From positions 1 through 64,000 of the forward strand of contig CAYTVR010000004.1 in the NCBI GenBank assembly GCA_964441245.1: a DNA stretch of 64,000 nt. Direction: 5' to 3'. The notes under the pieces were generated by a model. The model was not told the DNA's origin. It saw nothing but the letters and a program-made list of their open reading frames with translations, and searched no databases. The stretch is from JALZUU01 sp964441245. Lineage in GTDB: Bacteria; Bacteroidota; Bacteroidia; Chitinophagales; Saprospiraceae. Positions 55,051 through 64,000 of this stretch are shown piece after piece; positions within the stretch are counted from its first letter, which is position 1, and each line of letters starts with the position of its first letter. The position numbers and the translations under genes are program-made.

Positions 55051-56523
55051 TTATACCACCCTTTTCGATACCGTATGTTTTGCTAAAATCCTTAGAGATT
55101 CTTTGAGTACTTCCGGATCTTTTTGCATGGCCCAAAGTACATCTCTGGCGTATTTAGAACTTTTTTGATAATCAATAATAGGTGGCGGATAGGAACAATC
55201 TTCCAACTGGTAAAAAGTTCGCTCCATCAAGGTTACTTTCCAAGGTTCATGAATAAAAGCATCAGGCATCACTTTCAATTCTGGAACCCATTTTTTGATA
55301 AAAATCCCAGTTGGATCTTGCTCCTTCGATTGTTTGACAGGATTATAAATACGGACGGTATTGATTCCTGTCTCACCTGCTTGCATTTGTAATTGTGGAA
55401 AATGAATACCAGGTTCAAAATCTAAAAAAAGGCTAGCTAAATAAGGAGCGATGGCCTGCCAAGGAAGCCATAATTGTTGCACTGCAAAGGAAACAATCAT
55501 GGCACGCATTCTAAAATTAATATATCCCGTTTCGATCAGACAACGCATCACTGCATCTACCAAAGGATAGCCCGTGTTTCCCGTTTTCCATGCCATTAGT
55601 TTTTTTTCATCAACTGACTTTTCTAGTTTTGCGTAAGCTCGATTGACTGGACGAAATTCCATTTCACATTCCATTTCAAATTTTTGAATGAAGTGTCCTT
55701 GCCAACTCAAGCGAGACATAAAAGCTGACAATTGTTTCTTGTGTTGTCCAGCTTTATACCTTTTTATACTCTGTTGATAAACTTGTCGGATTGACAAATT
55801 TCCCCAAGCCAAATAAGGAGACAATCGACTACATCCAGTTCTACTTTCTCGTGGTTTGGAAATACTACTCATATAATTTTCGACTCGATCGGTCAAAAAC
55901 GAATCAAGCGTTTCCATTGCTTTTGTCATTCCTCCTTCTTGAAAGCGAATGGACTTTTCTTTAGTCGCCAATTCAAACGGATCAAATAAGGTCTCCAGGT
56001 TATGGATTCGGCTGTTGTTGACAAAAAGATGCGGTTCACCGACAAAAGTTAAGATGGGTTGATTCATATATTTGGACCAACTTTTTTTCCACCCATCTCG
56101 ATTTTTCAAACCTCGAATAACTCCATTATTTTGAAATTCTTGCCACTCAATTTTCTTTTTTTGACAAAATGTTTTAAACGACTTATCCCGATCATAGGTA
56201 ATCTTCAATCCCGTTTCTTCACTTGAGTATACCGATTGTATATCTAAATATTGATCCAATGTTTCCATGGCCTCAGTCACTTCTAAATGCAGGGTCAATA
56301 TTTTTGTATCATAAGCTGATAAAGTTTGATTCATATCTTCAAGCGATTGCTGAATGAATCGAAAGTGACGTTCACTATAATGCTCATCTTTCATCAAAGA
56401 AGGTTCAAAACAATACAGCAACAAAACTGCATGACCATCCAATGCAGCATGATGTAAAGGAGGATGATCCTCTAATCGCAAATCTCTTTTTAACCAAACA
56501 ATATTGACTTTCGCTTTTGGCAT
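55051..56523 (-). CDS. cryptochrome/photolyase family protein
   Basis: A 490-residue flavoprotein. An N-terminal alpha/beta antenna domain ('NIVWLKRDLRLEDHPPLHHA') is followed by the FAD-binding helical domain with 'SRLSPYLAWGNLSIRQVY', 'FMSRLSWQGHFIQKFE' and 'NTGYPLVDAVMRCLIETGYI'. In place of the common 'GTDAAPYFRIFNP' it reads 'GETGINTVRIYNPVKQSKEQ', and the block before it is 'HFPQLQMQ' rather than one with the usual Trp. It thus belongs to a divergent branch and could repair DNA or sense light. Its promoter may be at 56569-56603. Confidence 0.88.
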   Translation of the reverse strand: MPKAKVNIVWLKRDLRLEDHPPLHHAALDGHAVLLLYCFEPSLMKDEHYSERHFRFIQQSLEDMNQTLSAYDTKILTLHLEVTEAMETLDQYLDIQSVYSSEETGLKITYDRDKSFKTFCQKKKIEWQEFQNNGVIRGLKNRDGWKKSWSKYMNQPILTFVGEPHLFVNNSRIHNLETLFDPFELATKEKSIRFQEGGMTKAMETLDSFLTDRVENYMSSISKPRESRTGCSRLSPYLAWGNLSIRQVYQQSIKRYKAGQHKKQLSAFMSRLSWQGHFIQKFEMECEMEFRPVNRAYAKLEKSVDEKKLMAWKTGNTGYPLVDAVMRCLIETGYINFRMRAMIVSFAVQQLWLPWQAIAPYLASLFLDFEPGIHFPQLQMQAGETGINTVRIYNPVKQSKEQDPTGIFIKKWVPELKVMPDAFIHEPWKVTLMERTFYQLEDCSYPPPIIDYQKSSKYARDVLWAMQKDPEVLKESLRILAKHTVSKRVV

Positions 56524-56568
56524 AAGGAATTAGGTTCTCTTAATCTTTTGTTTTCTAAAAACACTCAA

Positions 56569-56603
56569 CAAATATACACAAAATGTTTTAGACTTAAAAC
56601 AAA
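56569..56603 (-). promoter_or_regulatory. putative photolyase promoter
   Basis: On the minus strand, TTTG (56603-56600), a 23-bp spacer and TATATTTG (56576-56569) precede the photolyase ATG by 45 bp. The spacer is at the long end for this promoter type. Confidence 0.45.
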
Positions 56604-56683
56604 TTATTTCATCCCTAGTCCTAGATTTTGTATGAATAATTCGTTCTCTTTGTTTATATAAAGTCAATTTTTGAGTTAAATGC

Positions 56684-56714
56684 AAAAAAGCCTTACAAAA
56701 TAAATTGTAAGGCT
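56684..56714 (-). terminator. tRNA-Leu terminator
   Basis: AGCCTTACAA pairs with TTGTAAGGCT. On the minus strand it is followed by a T6 run, 25 bp after the tRNA 3' end. Confidence 0.85.
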
Positions 56715-56738
56715 AATAACAAAACGGTTTTGTTGTTG

Positions 56739-56821
56739 TACCCACGACTGGAGTCGAACCAGCACGTCCGTAGGACACTACCCCCTCAAGGTAGCACGTC
56801 TACCAATTCCGTCACGTGGGT
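56739..56821 (-). tRNA. tRNA-Leu (GAG)
   Basis: Folds as a class II tRNA of 83 nt. The acceptor arm ACCCACG/CGTGGGT has seven pairs and a discriminator A. The anticodon arm CTACC-TTGAGGG-GGTAG gives anticodon GAG. The T arm GCTGG-TTCGACT-CCAGT carries the TTCGA box, and a short variable arm lies between. CCA is not encoded. It reads CTC and CTT leucine codons. Confidence 0.95.
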
Positions 56822-56948
56822 AAATCTAAAGTGGTGACAAATTTACAAACAATATCTGGAAATAGAATAGTTCCCTTCAATAATTTAAATTTTACTAGGC
56901 TCCTCTAAAAATAAAATAGTATCTTGAAGTATAAATGACGTAATTTCT

Positions 56949-58943
56949 ATGTACCTAATCGGATATGACATCGGAAGTTCGAGTATCAAAACGGCTTTGA
57001 TTCGTGCTGATAATCAAAAAGTTATTGGAATCACTAAATATCCAGAACAAGAAATGGATATGATTTCTCGGCAACGAGGTTGGGCAGAACAAGAACCCGA
57101 AATCTGGTGGCGTAATTTGTGTCTCGGTACAAAAAAATTGATTGCAAAACATAAAATCAATCCTAAAAAAATAAAGGGAATTGGGATCTCTTATCAAATG
57201 CATGGCTTGGTAGCCGTCAATAGTGATTTGCAAGTTTTGAGGCCATCGATTATTTGGTGCGATAGTCGTGCTGTTTCCATTGGCCAACAAGCTTTTAAGG
57301 AATTAGGTGAAGAATATTGTTTAAAAAATTTCCTCAATTCTCCTGGAAATTTTACTGCCTCCAAAATCAAATGGGTCAAAGACAACGAACCGACCGTCTA
57401 TCAAAAAATTCATAAAATTTTGCTCCCTGGTGATTTCATCGCTATGAAATTAACAGGCGAATTGAATACCACTATTTCAGGATTATCCGAAGGAGTACTT
57501 TGGGATTTTAAAAAGAAAAAATTAGCCACACCAATACTCAGTCATTTTGAAATTGATCCCTCACTTATTGCGGATATCACACCTACTTTTTCCCTTAGCG
57601 GAAAAGTTCATCAAACGGCTTCTGAGCAGACAGGTTTGGCCATCGGCACACCCGTTACTTATCGTGCAGGAGACCAACCTAACAATGCACTTTCATTAAA
57701 TGTTTTGAATCAAGGTGAAGTCGCTGCGACCAGTGGTACTTCAGGAGTTGTTTATGGAATTGTAGACAAACCCGTTTATGACGAGCAATCAAGAGTCAAT
57801 GCATTTGCACATGTCAATTATGAAAATAATTTTGACCGCATCGGCATATTACTTTGTATTAATGGAGCAGGGATTCAATACAGTTGGATCAAACAACAAA
57901 TCGCTCTAAGCGGTAAACATTACAATGATATGGAACGAATGGCGAGTACCGTTCCTGTAGGATCGGAAGGCATTTGTTTACTTCCTTTCGGGAATGGTTC
58001 AGAACGTATTTTCAATGATCGAAATTTAGATGCACATATTTCCAATATTGCTTTTAATCGCCATACTCGGGCACATCTTTATCGCGCTTCTTTGGAAGGA
58101 GTTGCCTTCTCTTTTGTCCATGGAATTAATTTGCTAAAAAGCATGGGACTAAAGGTAGATGTTTTAAAAGTGGGGAATGATAACATGTTCCAATCAAAAA
58201 TATTTTCAGATACGATCGCCACCTTGCTCGGCATTCAAATTGAAGTTTTCAATACCACTGGTGCAATTGGAGCAGCACATGCTGCTGGAGTGGCCATTGG
58301 CGTTTATGATACCATAGAAAATGCACTAAAAGAAACTCAACCAGAAACTGTTTTTGAGCCTACGCTCAACTATGGAATGTGTTCTCAAGCCTACAACTAT
58401 TGGTTAGCTTCCTTAAATAAAGTCTTAAACAAAACAAGTGGAAAAAACAATCCATCTATCGCTCAAAAGCTGCGAGATGAAAATCAAAATTATAAAAAAG
58501 AATTAAAAATAAAACATCAACTGATCACTTCTCAAGCTGCTCAGATTGATGGCCAAAATCAGTTATTGAGTTCCATCAAAAAGTCGATTGCGAATTTAGA
58601 AAAATCAAGCCAAGATCCAGACGTTTTACAAGAAGTAAAAAATCTAAAAAAAATAATTCGAAAAGAACAAAGTATCGATAAAACACAGGATATTTTTGAA
58701 GAGCATTTTGATTTATTAAATGATCAATTCATTCATCACATTAGTACTTCTTTTCCTTCACTTTCCTTTGAAGAATTGAAGATGTGTGCCCTTCTAAAAC
58801 TCAAATTATCGACCAAAGAAATGGCTACTCAACTTAATATCTCCACTCGAGGAGTAGAAACAAAACGGTATCGCTTACGCAAAAAGCTAAACTTACCAAA
58901 AGGAATTAAGCTTGTTCAATATTTTAAAAATCTTCCTTCTTAG
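56949..58943 (+). CDS. xylulokinase fused to a C-terminal coiled coil and LuxR-type HTH
   Basis: A 664-residue protein. Residues 1-497 are a full FGGY xylulokinase: 'LIGYDIGSSSIKTALI', 'GISYQMHGLVAV', 'IIWCDSRAV', catalytic Asp242 in 'YRAGDQPNNALSL' and 'AATSGTSGVVYG'. Residues about 500-600 are a coiled coil ('KLRDENQNYKKELKIKHQL'). Residues about 605-664 form a LuxR/GerE-like helix-turn-helix ('LSTKEMATQLNISTRGVETK', 'RYRLRKKLNL'), the type found at the ends of Bacteroidota TPR and two-component regulators. The kinase site looks intact. It may both phosphorylate D-xylulose and regulate xyl genes. The normal-length paralogue is at 61293. Confidence 0.9.
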   Translation: MYLIGYDIGSSSIKTALIRADNQKVIGITKYPEQEMDMISRQRGWAEQEPEIWWRNLCLGTKKLIAKHKINPKKIKGIGISYQMHGLVAVNSDLQVLRPSIIWCDSRAVSIGQQAFKELGEEYCLKNFLNSPGNFTASKIKWVKDNEPTVYQKIHKILLPGDFIAMKLTGELNTTISGLSEGVLWDFKKKKLATPILSHFEIDPSLIADITPTFSLSGKVHQTASEQTGLAIGTPVTYRAGDQPNNALSLNVLNQGEVAATSGTSGVVYGIVDKPVYDEQSRVNAFAHVNYENNFDRIGILLCINGAGIQYSWIKQQIALSGKHYNDMERMASTVPVGSEGICLLPFGNGSERIFNDRNLDAHISNIAFNRHTRAHLYRASLEGVAFSFVHGINLLKSMGLKVDVLKVGNDNMFQSKIFSDTIATLLGIQIEVFNTTGAIGAAHAAGVAIGVYDTIENALKETQPETVFEPTLNYGMCSQAYNYWLASLNKVLNKTSGKNNPSIAQKLRDENQNYKKELKIKHQLITSQAAQIDGQNQLLSSIKKSIANLEKSSQDPDVLQEVKNLKKIIRKEQSIDKTQDIFEEHFDLLNDQFIHHISTSFPSLSFEELKMCALLKLKLSTKEMATQLNISTRGVETKRYRLRKKLNLPKGIKLVQYFKNLPS

Positions 58944-59064
58944 ACAAAATCTTTAAGACTTTAGTTTTTTTTAATGAGTCCATTATTTTGTTTTCTAATT
59001 TCTTTCGATATCAGTAATTTTGACCATAAATCCAAGCTGATGATGTTATCTAAATAATCCATAA

Positions 59065-60999
59065 ATGTTTAAAAATCAAAAAATCATTTATTGTATTCTA
59101 CTCCTTAGTGCATTTGTTTTGATGTACTGTGGTCGATTCAATTCTCAACAGGTTGATGTGAGTCAATTCAAAAATATCAGAGACTCCGTGGATTATGTTG
59201 GCATGAATACTTGTCGTTCTTGTCATAATGAGATTCACCAAACATTTATACATACTGGAATGGGCCGTTCTATAGATCGGGCTTCCGCCGAAAAAAGTGA
59301 CGCAACTTATACGGGGCATGAATTAGTCTACGATGAAAACAAGAATTTATATTATCGCCCTTTTTTCAAAGATAGCATCATGTATATCACCGAATTTAGA
59401 ATTGAAAATGGGGATACCACGCATCAACGAACAGAAAAAATCAGCTACATTATTGGTTCAGGTCATCATACCAATTCTCATATTATCGATATCAATGGTT
59501 ATATTTTTCAAGCGCCCATCACCTATTACACCCAAAAAGGAGAATGGGATTTAGCACCCAGTTTTGATAAAGAAAATACCCGCTTCAATCGGACACTTAC
59601 CCCTGAATGTATTACCTGCCACAATCATTTCCCAAAGTTTGTCGAAGGTTCCATCAATCGTTTTTCTGATATGCCAACAGGTATTGAGTGTGAAAGATGT
59701 CATGGTCCTGGTGAAGTACATGTCAAAGAAAAACTAGCTGGAAATATCATCGATACTTCTAAATACATTGATTATAGTATTGTTAATCCTAGGCATTTAC
59801 CGCGAGACCTTCAAATGGATTTATGCCAGCGGTGTCACCTACAAGGAGTCGCTGTTTTGGAAGAAGGAAAAAGCTTTTTTGATTTTCGCCCAGGTATGAA
59901 ATTAGAAGAAGTCGTCAATGTATTTTTGCCCAGAATGACCAACTCTGATGAAAAATTTATAATGGCTTCTCAAGCAGATCGATTGCGACTCAGTCCATGT
60001 TATCAATTATCAGAAATGAGTTGCTTGACTTGCCACAATCCACACATAAGTGTCCAACAAAGCACTGCTCAAAATTATAACCAGACTTGTAATTCTTGTC
60101 ATACTACTGACCAACAAATCAAATGTAGTGCTGCTCAAAATATTCGAAACGAAAAGGCTGATAATTGCATCGCTTGCCATATGCCACCTTCTGAAAGCAT
60201 CGATATTCCACACGTCAATATTACTGATCATTACATTAGCAAATTTGCAGCACAGCGCGGAGAAAAAATAGCGCAAGAAGAGCAAGAAAAAATTGTCCAA
60301 TTTTTAGAACTAGAAATTTTGACTAAAGATAATCCAACAGATTTAGACATGGCCAGAGGCTACATTGCACTTTATGATAAATTTCTTTCATCGCCAGCCA
60401 TGCTTGATTCTGCCGCACATTATTTGTCTTTGATTTCTCAAGAATCTTATCCTATTTTTAAAACCAAAATTCATTACTTCTTTTCCAAACAAGACTATGC
60501 TAAAATCGTCAACCTAGCTACTGATCATCCTAATGAAAGTATAAAAGATGGCTGGACAGCTTATCGAATTGGAGAGGCATTAGTCAATCAGAATGAACAA
60601 ACCAAAGCCTTACTCTATTTTAAAAGAGCCATCCAATTAGACAAATATAATTTAGAATTTCAAGAAAAACTAGGATCACAATACATGGAATTAAGATACC
60701 TACAAGAAGCCAAAAAAACTTTTGAATTTATTTTACAAGAAAATCCAAAGCGAAAATTAGCACTCAATAATCTTGGTTTCACCAATGTACTTTTAGGCAA
60801 TTTGACTAAAGGACTAGACCTTTATGACCAAGCCATCGCACTAGATCCAGATTACGAAATCGCACTAATGAATAAAGTAGCCATCCTCATACAAGACAAG
60901 AATAATATCAATACCGTAAAAAAATTGATTCAAAATATTCTCAAAATAAACCCAGAAAACAAACAAGCACAAGAAGTCCTCAATCAACTCAGTTTATAA
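59065..60999 (+). CDS. seven-haem cytochrome c with TPR domain, lipoprotein
   Basis: A 644-residue protein. Signal peptide with lipobox Cys22 ('FVLMYCGRF'). Seven CxxCH haem sites occur: CRSCH (50-54), CITCH (182-186), CERCH (209-213), CQRCH (254-258), CLTCH (320-324), CNSCH (342-346) and CIACH (368-372). The C-terminal 230 residues are TPR repeats ('AYRIGEALVNQNEQTKALLY', 'LNNLGFTNVLLGNLTKGLDL'). It resembles cytochrome c554-like proteins with TPR tails found in Bacteroidota and Planctomycetes. The location between two xylulokinases is unexpected; no direct link with sugar metabolism is known. Electron partner unknown. Confidence 0.9.
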   Translation: MFKNQKIIYCILLLSAFVLMYCGRFNSQQVDVSQFKNIRDSVDYVGMNTCRSCHNEIHQTFIHTGMGRSIDRASAEKSDATYTGHELVYDENKNLYYRPFFKDSIMYITEFRIENGDTTHQRTEKISYIIGSGHHTNSHIIDINGYIFQAPITYYTQKGEWDLAPSFDKENTRFNRTLTPECITCHNHFPKFVEGSINRFSDMPTGIECERCHGPGEVHVKEKLAGNIIDTSKYIDYSIVNPRHLPRDLQMDLCQRCHLQGVAVLEEGKSFFDFRPGMKLEEVVNVFLPRMTNSDEKFIMASQADRLRLSPCYQLSEMSCLTCHNPHISVQQSTAQNYNQTCNSCHTTDQQIKCSAAQNIRNEKADNCIACHMPPSESIDIPHVNITDHYISKFAAQRGEKIAQEEQEKIVQFLELEILTKDNPTDLDMARGYIALYDKFLSSPAMLDSAAHYLSLISQESYPIFKTKIHYFFSKQDYAKIVNLATDHPNESIKDGWTAYRIGEALVNQNEQTKALLYFKRAIQLDKYNLEFQEKLGSQYMELRYLQEAKKTFEFILQENPKRKLALNNLGFTNVLLGNLTKGLDLYDQAIALDPDYEIALMNKVAILIQDKNNINTVKKLIQNILKINPENKQAQEVLNQLSL

Positions 61000-61292
61000 A
61001 TAACATTTGGATATTGAGTAAAAGATGCTGAATGACCTTTATAAGGATAAAACGCGTTATAGAAGCATTCAAAATTCTCGCATTCAAATCATTCAACCAC
61101 TCACCCTGTTGACGTAGTTTTGACGTATAAAATTAAAATTTAGGCGTGTTTTTGCAGTAGCAAAAGATTTTAGAACTCCCACTTAATCCCCTTTCTTTGT
61201 TTTGTATTTATTCAATCTTTCAAAATAATATTTAGAGAATCAGTCATTATCCTAGATTAATTTTGAATTATCTAACATCTAATCTGAAAACT

Positions 61293-62798
61293 ATGTATTT
61301 AATAGGATACGATATAGGAAGCTCCTCCATTAAAGCCGCATTGATTGAAGCCAAAAGTGGTAAAACGCTGGATTTAGTTCAACATCCTTCTCAAGAAATG
61401 AACATCATTTCAAAACAAACGGGTTGGGCAGAACAAGAACCTGAACTTTGGTGGGAATCTGTTTGTATCGCCACCAAAATGTTATTAAAAAATACGCAGA
61501 TTGATCCTAACAAAATAACAAGTATTGGAATCGCTTATCAAATGCACGGTTTGGTCGTCGTAGACGAAAACCAAGAAGTATTGCGACCTTCTATTATTTG
61601 GTGTGACAGTCGAGCTGTCGAAATTGGTAATGATGCGTTTGAAAATATTGGCCCAGAAAAATGTTTAGCCACTTATCTTAATTCACCCGGAAATTTTACG
61701 GCTTCTAAACTCAAATGGGTCAAAGAAAATGAACCTGAACGGTATAGCAAGATTCATAAAATAATGTTGCCCGGAGATTTCATTGCCATGAAACTAACGG
61801 GTAAAATTTGTACCACTCCTTCTGGTTTATCTGAAGGCGTTTTATGGGATTTTAAAAATAACAGCACTGCAGATGTTTTGTTGAATCATTATGGTATTTC
61901 AAAAAACCTTATTCCTGACATAGTCGATACTTTTTCCGTCCAAGGACAACTTACCAAAAAAGCAGCTGAAGCTACAGGACTAAGTACACAAACAGTAGTG
62001 GCCTATCGTGCAGGTGACCAACCCAACAATGCCTTATCTCTAGGTGTTCATCAACCCAATGAAGTCGCTGCGACTTGCGGTACATCTGGCGTAATCTATG
62101 GCATTGCAGATCAATATAAATATGATCCACAATCTAGAGTAAATAGTTTTGCGCACGTCAATCATAGTCCAAACGCACCACGCGTCGGCATATTGTTGTG
62201 TATCAATGGAGCAGGCATCCAATACTCATGGGTAAAACAACAAATGGCTTTGGATGGAACCACTTATGATGACATGGAAAAGATACTCAGTGAAATCCCA
62301 ATTGGTTCCGATGGACTGAGAATTATTCCTTTCGGAAATGGTGCTGAACGAATGTTATCCAATAAGGAAACCGGCGCACAAATGAACAACTTACAATTCA
62401 ACAGACACACCAGAGCACACTCTTTTAGAGCTGCGGTGGAAGGAGTTGCTTTTTCTTTTTGTTACGGCTTTCAATTGATGCGCCCACTGGGATTAGAACC
62501 CAAAGTGATCAAAGTAGGCAACGACAATTTATTTCAATCTGCTACTTTTTCTAATACGATTGCGAACTTATTGAATTGTAAAATTGAAGTCGTCAACACC
62601 ACTGGAGCTATTGGAGCAGCCAAAGCATCGGGTGTCGCACCGGGTATTTATACTTCATTAGAAGGCGCTTTTCAGCAAATGGAAGTTATCAAAACTTATC
62701 AAGCTTCTGAACAAAGATCAGCTTATCAGCAAGCTTATGAACTATGGCATCAAGACTTAAAACATTTACTAAATGGAAAAACAAATCAAGATGCTTAA
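61293..62798 (+). CDS. xylB: xylulokinase
   Basis: About 501 residues from the ATG at 61293; a TTG 30 bases earlier is not needed. FGGY kinase with 'YLIGYDIGSSSIKAALIE', 'GIAYQMHGLVVV', 'GVLWDF', catalytic Asp242 in 'YRAGDQPNNALSLG' and 'ATCGTSGVIYGIA'. It phosphorylates D-xylulose to xylulose 5-phosphate. Its sequence is about 60% identical by eye to the fused kinase at 56949 but lacks the regulatory tail. Xylose isomerase follows 154 bp later on the same strand, completing the pathway from D-xylose. Confidence 0.95.
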   Translation: MYLIGYDIGSSSIKAALIEAKSGKTLDLVQHPSQEMNIISKQTGWAEQEPELWWESVCIATKMLLKNTQIDPNKITSIGIAYQMHGLVVVDENQEVLRPSIIWCDSRAVEIGNDAFENIGPEKCLATYLNSPGNFTASKLKWVKENEPERYSKIHKIMLPGDFIAMKLTGKICTTPSGLSEGVLWDFKNNSTADVLLNHYGISKNLIPDIVDTFSVQGQLTKKAAEATGLSTQTVVAYRAGDQPNNALSLGVHQPNEVAATCGTSGVIYGIADQYKYDPQSRVNSFAHVNHSPNAPRVGILLCINGAGIQYSWVKQQMALDGTTYDDMEKILSEIPIGSDGLRIIPFGNGAERMLSNKETGAQMNNLQFNRHTRAHSFRAAVEGVAFSFCYGFQLMRPLGLEPKVIKVGNDNLFQSATFSNTIANLLNCKIEVVNTTGAIGAAKASGVAPGIYTSLEGAFQQMEVIKTYQASEQRSAYQQAYELWHQDLKHLLNGKTNQDA

Positions 62799-62952
62799 CA
62801 CATTTTTAAATATAAGACTTAGTAATTCGATACTTTCAATCTTTTTCTTAATTTTTGCCTTTTAAATAAGCATAGACAGCAATTGATTATAGATTCAACT
62901 CAAAGAATAGTAGTTTTAAAAAAATTATTTCAAATAAATAAAAACGTTACAA

Positions 62953-64000
62953 ATGGCCTATTTTCCCAAAATAAAGAAAATCCCATATCTCGGTCCTGAT
63001 TCAAAAGAAATGATGGCATTCACACACTACGATGAAAATAAAGTGGTGCTAGGAAAAACGATGAAAGAACATTTTAGATTCGCCGTTTCCTATTGGCATA
63101 GTTTCAACGGAACAGGAGCTGACCCATTCGGACCTGGCACAAGAATTTTACCTTGGAATAAAGGTAGAGATGCTTACAAAAGGGCCAAGAATAAAATGGA
63201 TGCTGCGTTCGAATTCATCAGCAAATTAGGTATTCCTTTCTATTGTTTTCATGATGTAGATTTGATCGATGAAGGGGGCAGCATTGCTGAATATGAAAAA
63301 CGAATGAAGTTCATTACAGATTATGCTTTGAAAAAACAAAAGGAAACAGGCATCCAACTATTATGGGGAACGGCTAATTTATTTTCTCATCCACGTTATA
63401 TGAATGGTGCTTCTACCAATCCTGATTTTAATGTGGTGGCTTACGCCGGAACACAAGTCAAAGCATGTATCGATGCAACCATCAAATTGGGTGGACAAAA
63501 TTATGTTTTCTGGGGTGGCCGAGAAGGTTATATGTCTTTGCTCAATACAGACATGAAACGAGAAAAAGATCACTTGGCGACCTTCCTAAAAATGGCTCGT
63601 GACTACGGTCGAAAAAAAGGATTCAAAGGAACTTTCTTGATCGAACCTAAGCCAATGGAACCCTCCAAACACCAATATGATTTTGATGCGGCTACCTGTA
63701 TTTCATTTTTACAAGAGTATGACCTCATGGATGATTTCAAACTCAACATTGAAGTCAATCATGCTACCTTAGCTAGCCATACTTTTGAACATGAGTTACA
63801 AGTTTCTGCGGATGCAGGAGTATTGGGAAGTATCGACGCCAACAGAGGAGATTATCAAAATGGTTGGGATACCGATCAATTTCCTGTTGATTTATTTGAA
63901 TTAGTCCAAGCGATGTTGGTCATTGCTCAACATGGTTTAGGAACTGGAGGGGTCAATTTTGATGCAAAAGTTAGAAGAAATTCAACAGACATGGCAGATA
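62953..64000 (+). CDS. xylA: xylose isomerase (5' part, runs off the window)
   Basis: The first 349 codons are present from an ATG at 62953; the end lies beyond the window, so no stop is seen. Motifs: 'RFAVSYWHSFNGTGADPFG', catalytic His in 'FYCFHDVDLIDEG', 'LLWGTANLFSHPRYMNGA', 'YVFWGGREGYMSLLNTD', the metal-binding 'LIEPKPMEPSKHQYDFD' and 'NIEVNHATLASHTFEHELQ'. It converts D-xylose to D-xylulose for the two kinases upstream. Length and motif order match the class II enzyme of Bacteroidota. Confidence 0.97.
   Translation, partial: MAYFPKIKKIPYLGPDSKEMMAFTHYDENKVVLGKTMKEHFRFAVSYWHSFNGTGADPFGPGTRILPWNKGRDAYKRAKNKMDAAFEFISKLGIPFYCFHDVDLIDEGGSIAEYEKRMKFITDYALKKQKETGIQLLWGTANLFSHPRYMNGASTNPDFNVVAYAGTQVKACIDATIKLGGQNYVFWGGREGYMSLLNTDMKREKDHLATFLKMARDYGRKKGFKGTFLIEPKPMEPSKHQYDFDAATCISFLQEYDLMDDFKLNIEVNHATLASHTFEHELQVSADAGVLGSIDANRGDYQNGWDTDQFPVDLFELVQAMLVIAQHGLGTGGVNFDAKVRRNSTDMAD

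Overview
The window comes from an AT-rich Bacteroidota genome, most likely a marine or environmental member of the Saprospiria (inferred). Evidence: several secreted proteins end in type IX secretion (T9SS) sorting domains; lipoprotein signal peptides are abundant; genes lack Shine-Dalgarno sequences; and promoters of the Bacteroidota type (TTTG, 19 bp, TAnnTTTG) can be read in front of some genes. No rRNA, CRISPR array, prophage or intact transposon is present. One tRNA-Leu(GAG) is.

Layout. 0.2-4.7 kb: an AraC regulator, then a same-strand run of a carboxymuconolactone-decarboxylase/AhpD-like protein, two lipoproteins (one BIG2 plus DM13) and a beta-barrel-like protein. 4.8-12.9 kb: a phosphopantetheinyl transferase, a decayed insertion sequence of about 370 bp, a SIMPL-domain protein, an uncharacterised membrane/secreted pair, a frameshifted secreted protein, a CAT-like acetyltransferase and a coiled-coil membrane protein. 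13.3-19.8 kb: a T9SS beta-helix protein, an M49-like zinc peptidase lipoprotein, a VOC protein and MeaB. 21-24 kb: an Ig-like lipoprotein, a repeat-rich gap and a C-terminally short methylmalonyl-CoA mutase small subunit. 24.3-26.4 kb: an iscS-iscU-iscA operon. 26.5-36.4 kb: an SDR, a 7-TM protein, a fused alpha/beta E1 dehydrogenase, an enoyl-CoA hydratase, a small double-glycine leader peptide, a TPR histidine kinase, a PqqB-like MBL lipoprotein and a Bax-inhibitor-1 protein.

36.7-44.5 kb is a minus-strand phenylacetate degradation operon (paaA, B, C, lipoprotein, D, G, H, MoaD-like, thiolase). A good promoter and a 16-bp inverted repeat lie in front of it. Phenylacetyl-CoA is epoxidised by PaaABCD, isomerised by PaaG and taken through beta-oxidation-like steps by PaaH and the thiolase. 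The reductase PaaE, ring-opening PaaZ and ligase PaaK are not here. 44.6-48.8 kb is a tightly packed operon (zinc-finger membrane protein, triple CBM48-like protein, retropepsin-like protease, transglutaminase-like protein). 49-56.5 kb holds a Nudix hydrolase, a large T9SS metallophosphoesterase, a T9SS thioredoxin and a photolyase/cryptochrome.

56.9-64 kb is a D-xylose cluster: two xylulokinase paralogues flanking a seven-haem cytochrome-TPR lipoprotein, then xylose isomerase, which runs off the window. The first kinase carries a coiled coil and a LuxR-type helix-turn-helix at its C-terminus. This apparent enzyme-regulator fusion, beside a normal-length paralogue, is the most unusual item in the window. 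Others worth attention are a 125-bp palindromic repeat present twice, a perfect 38-bp inverted repeat 26 kb apart, the double-glycine peptide and the MoaD-like protein inside the paa operon.
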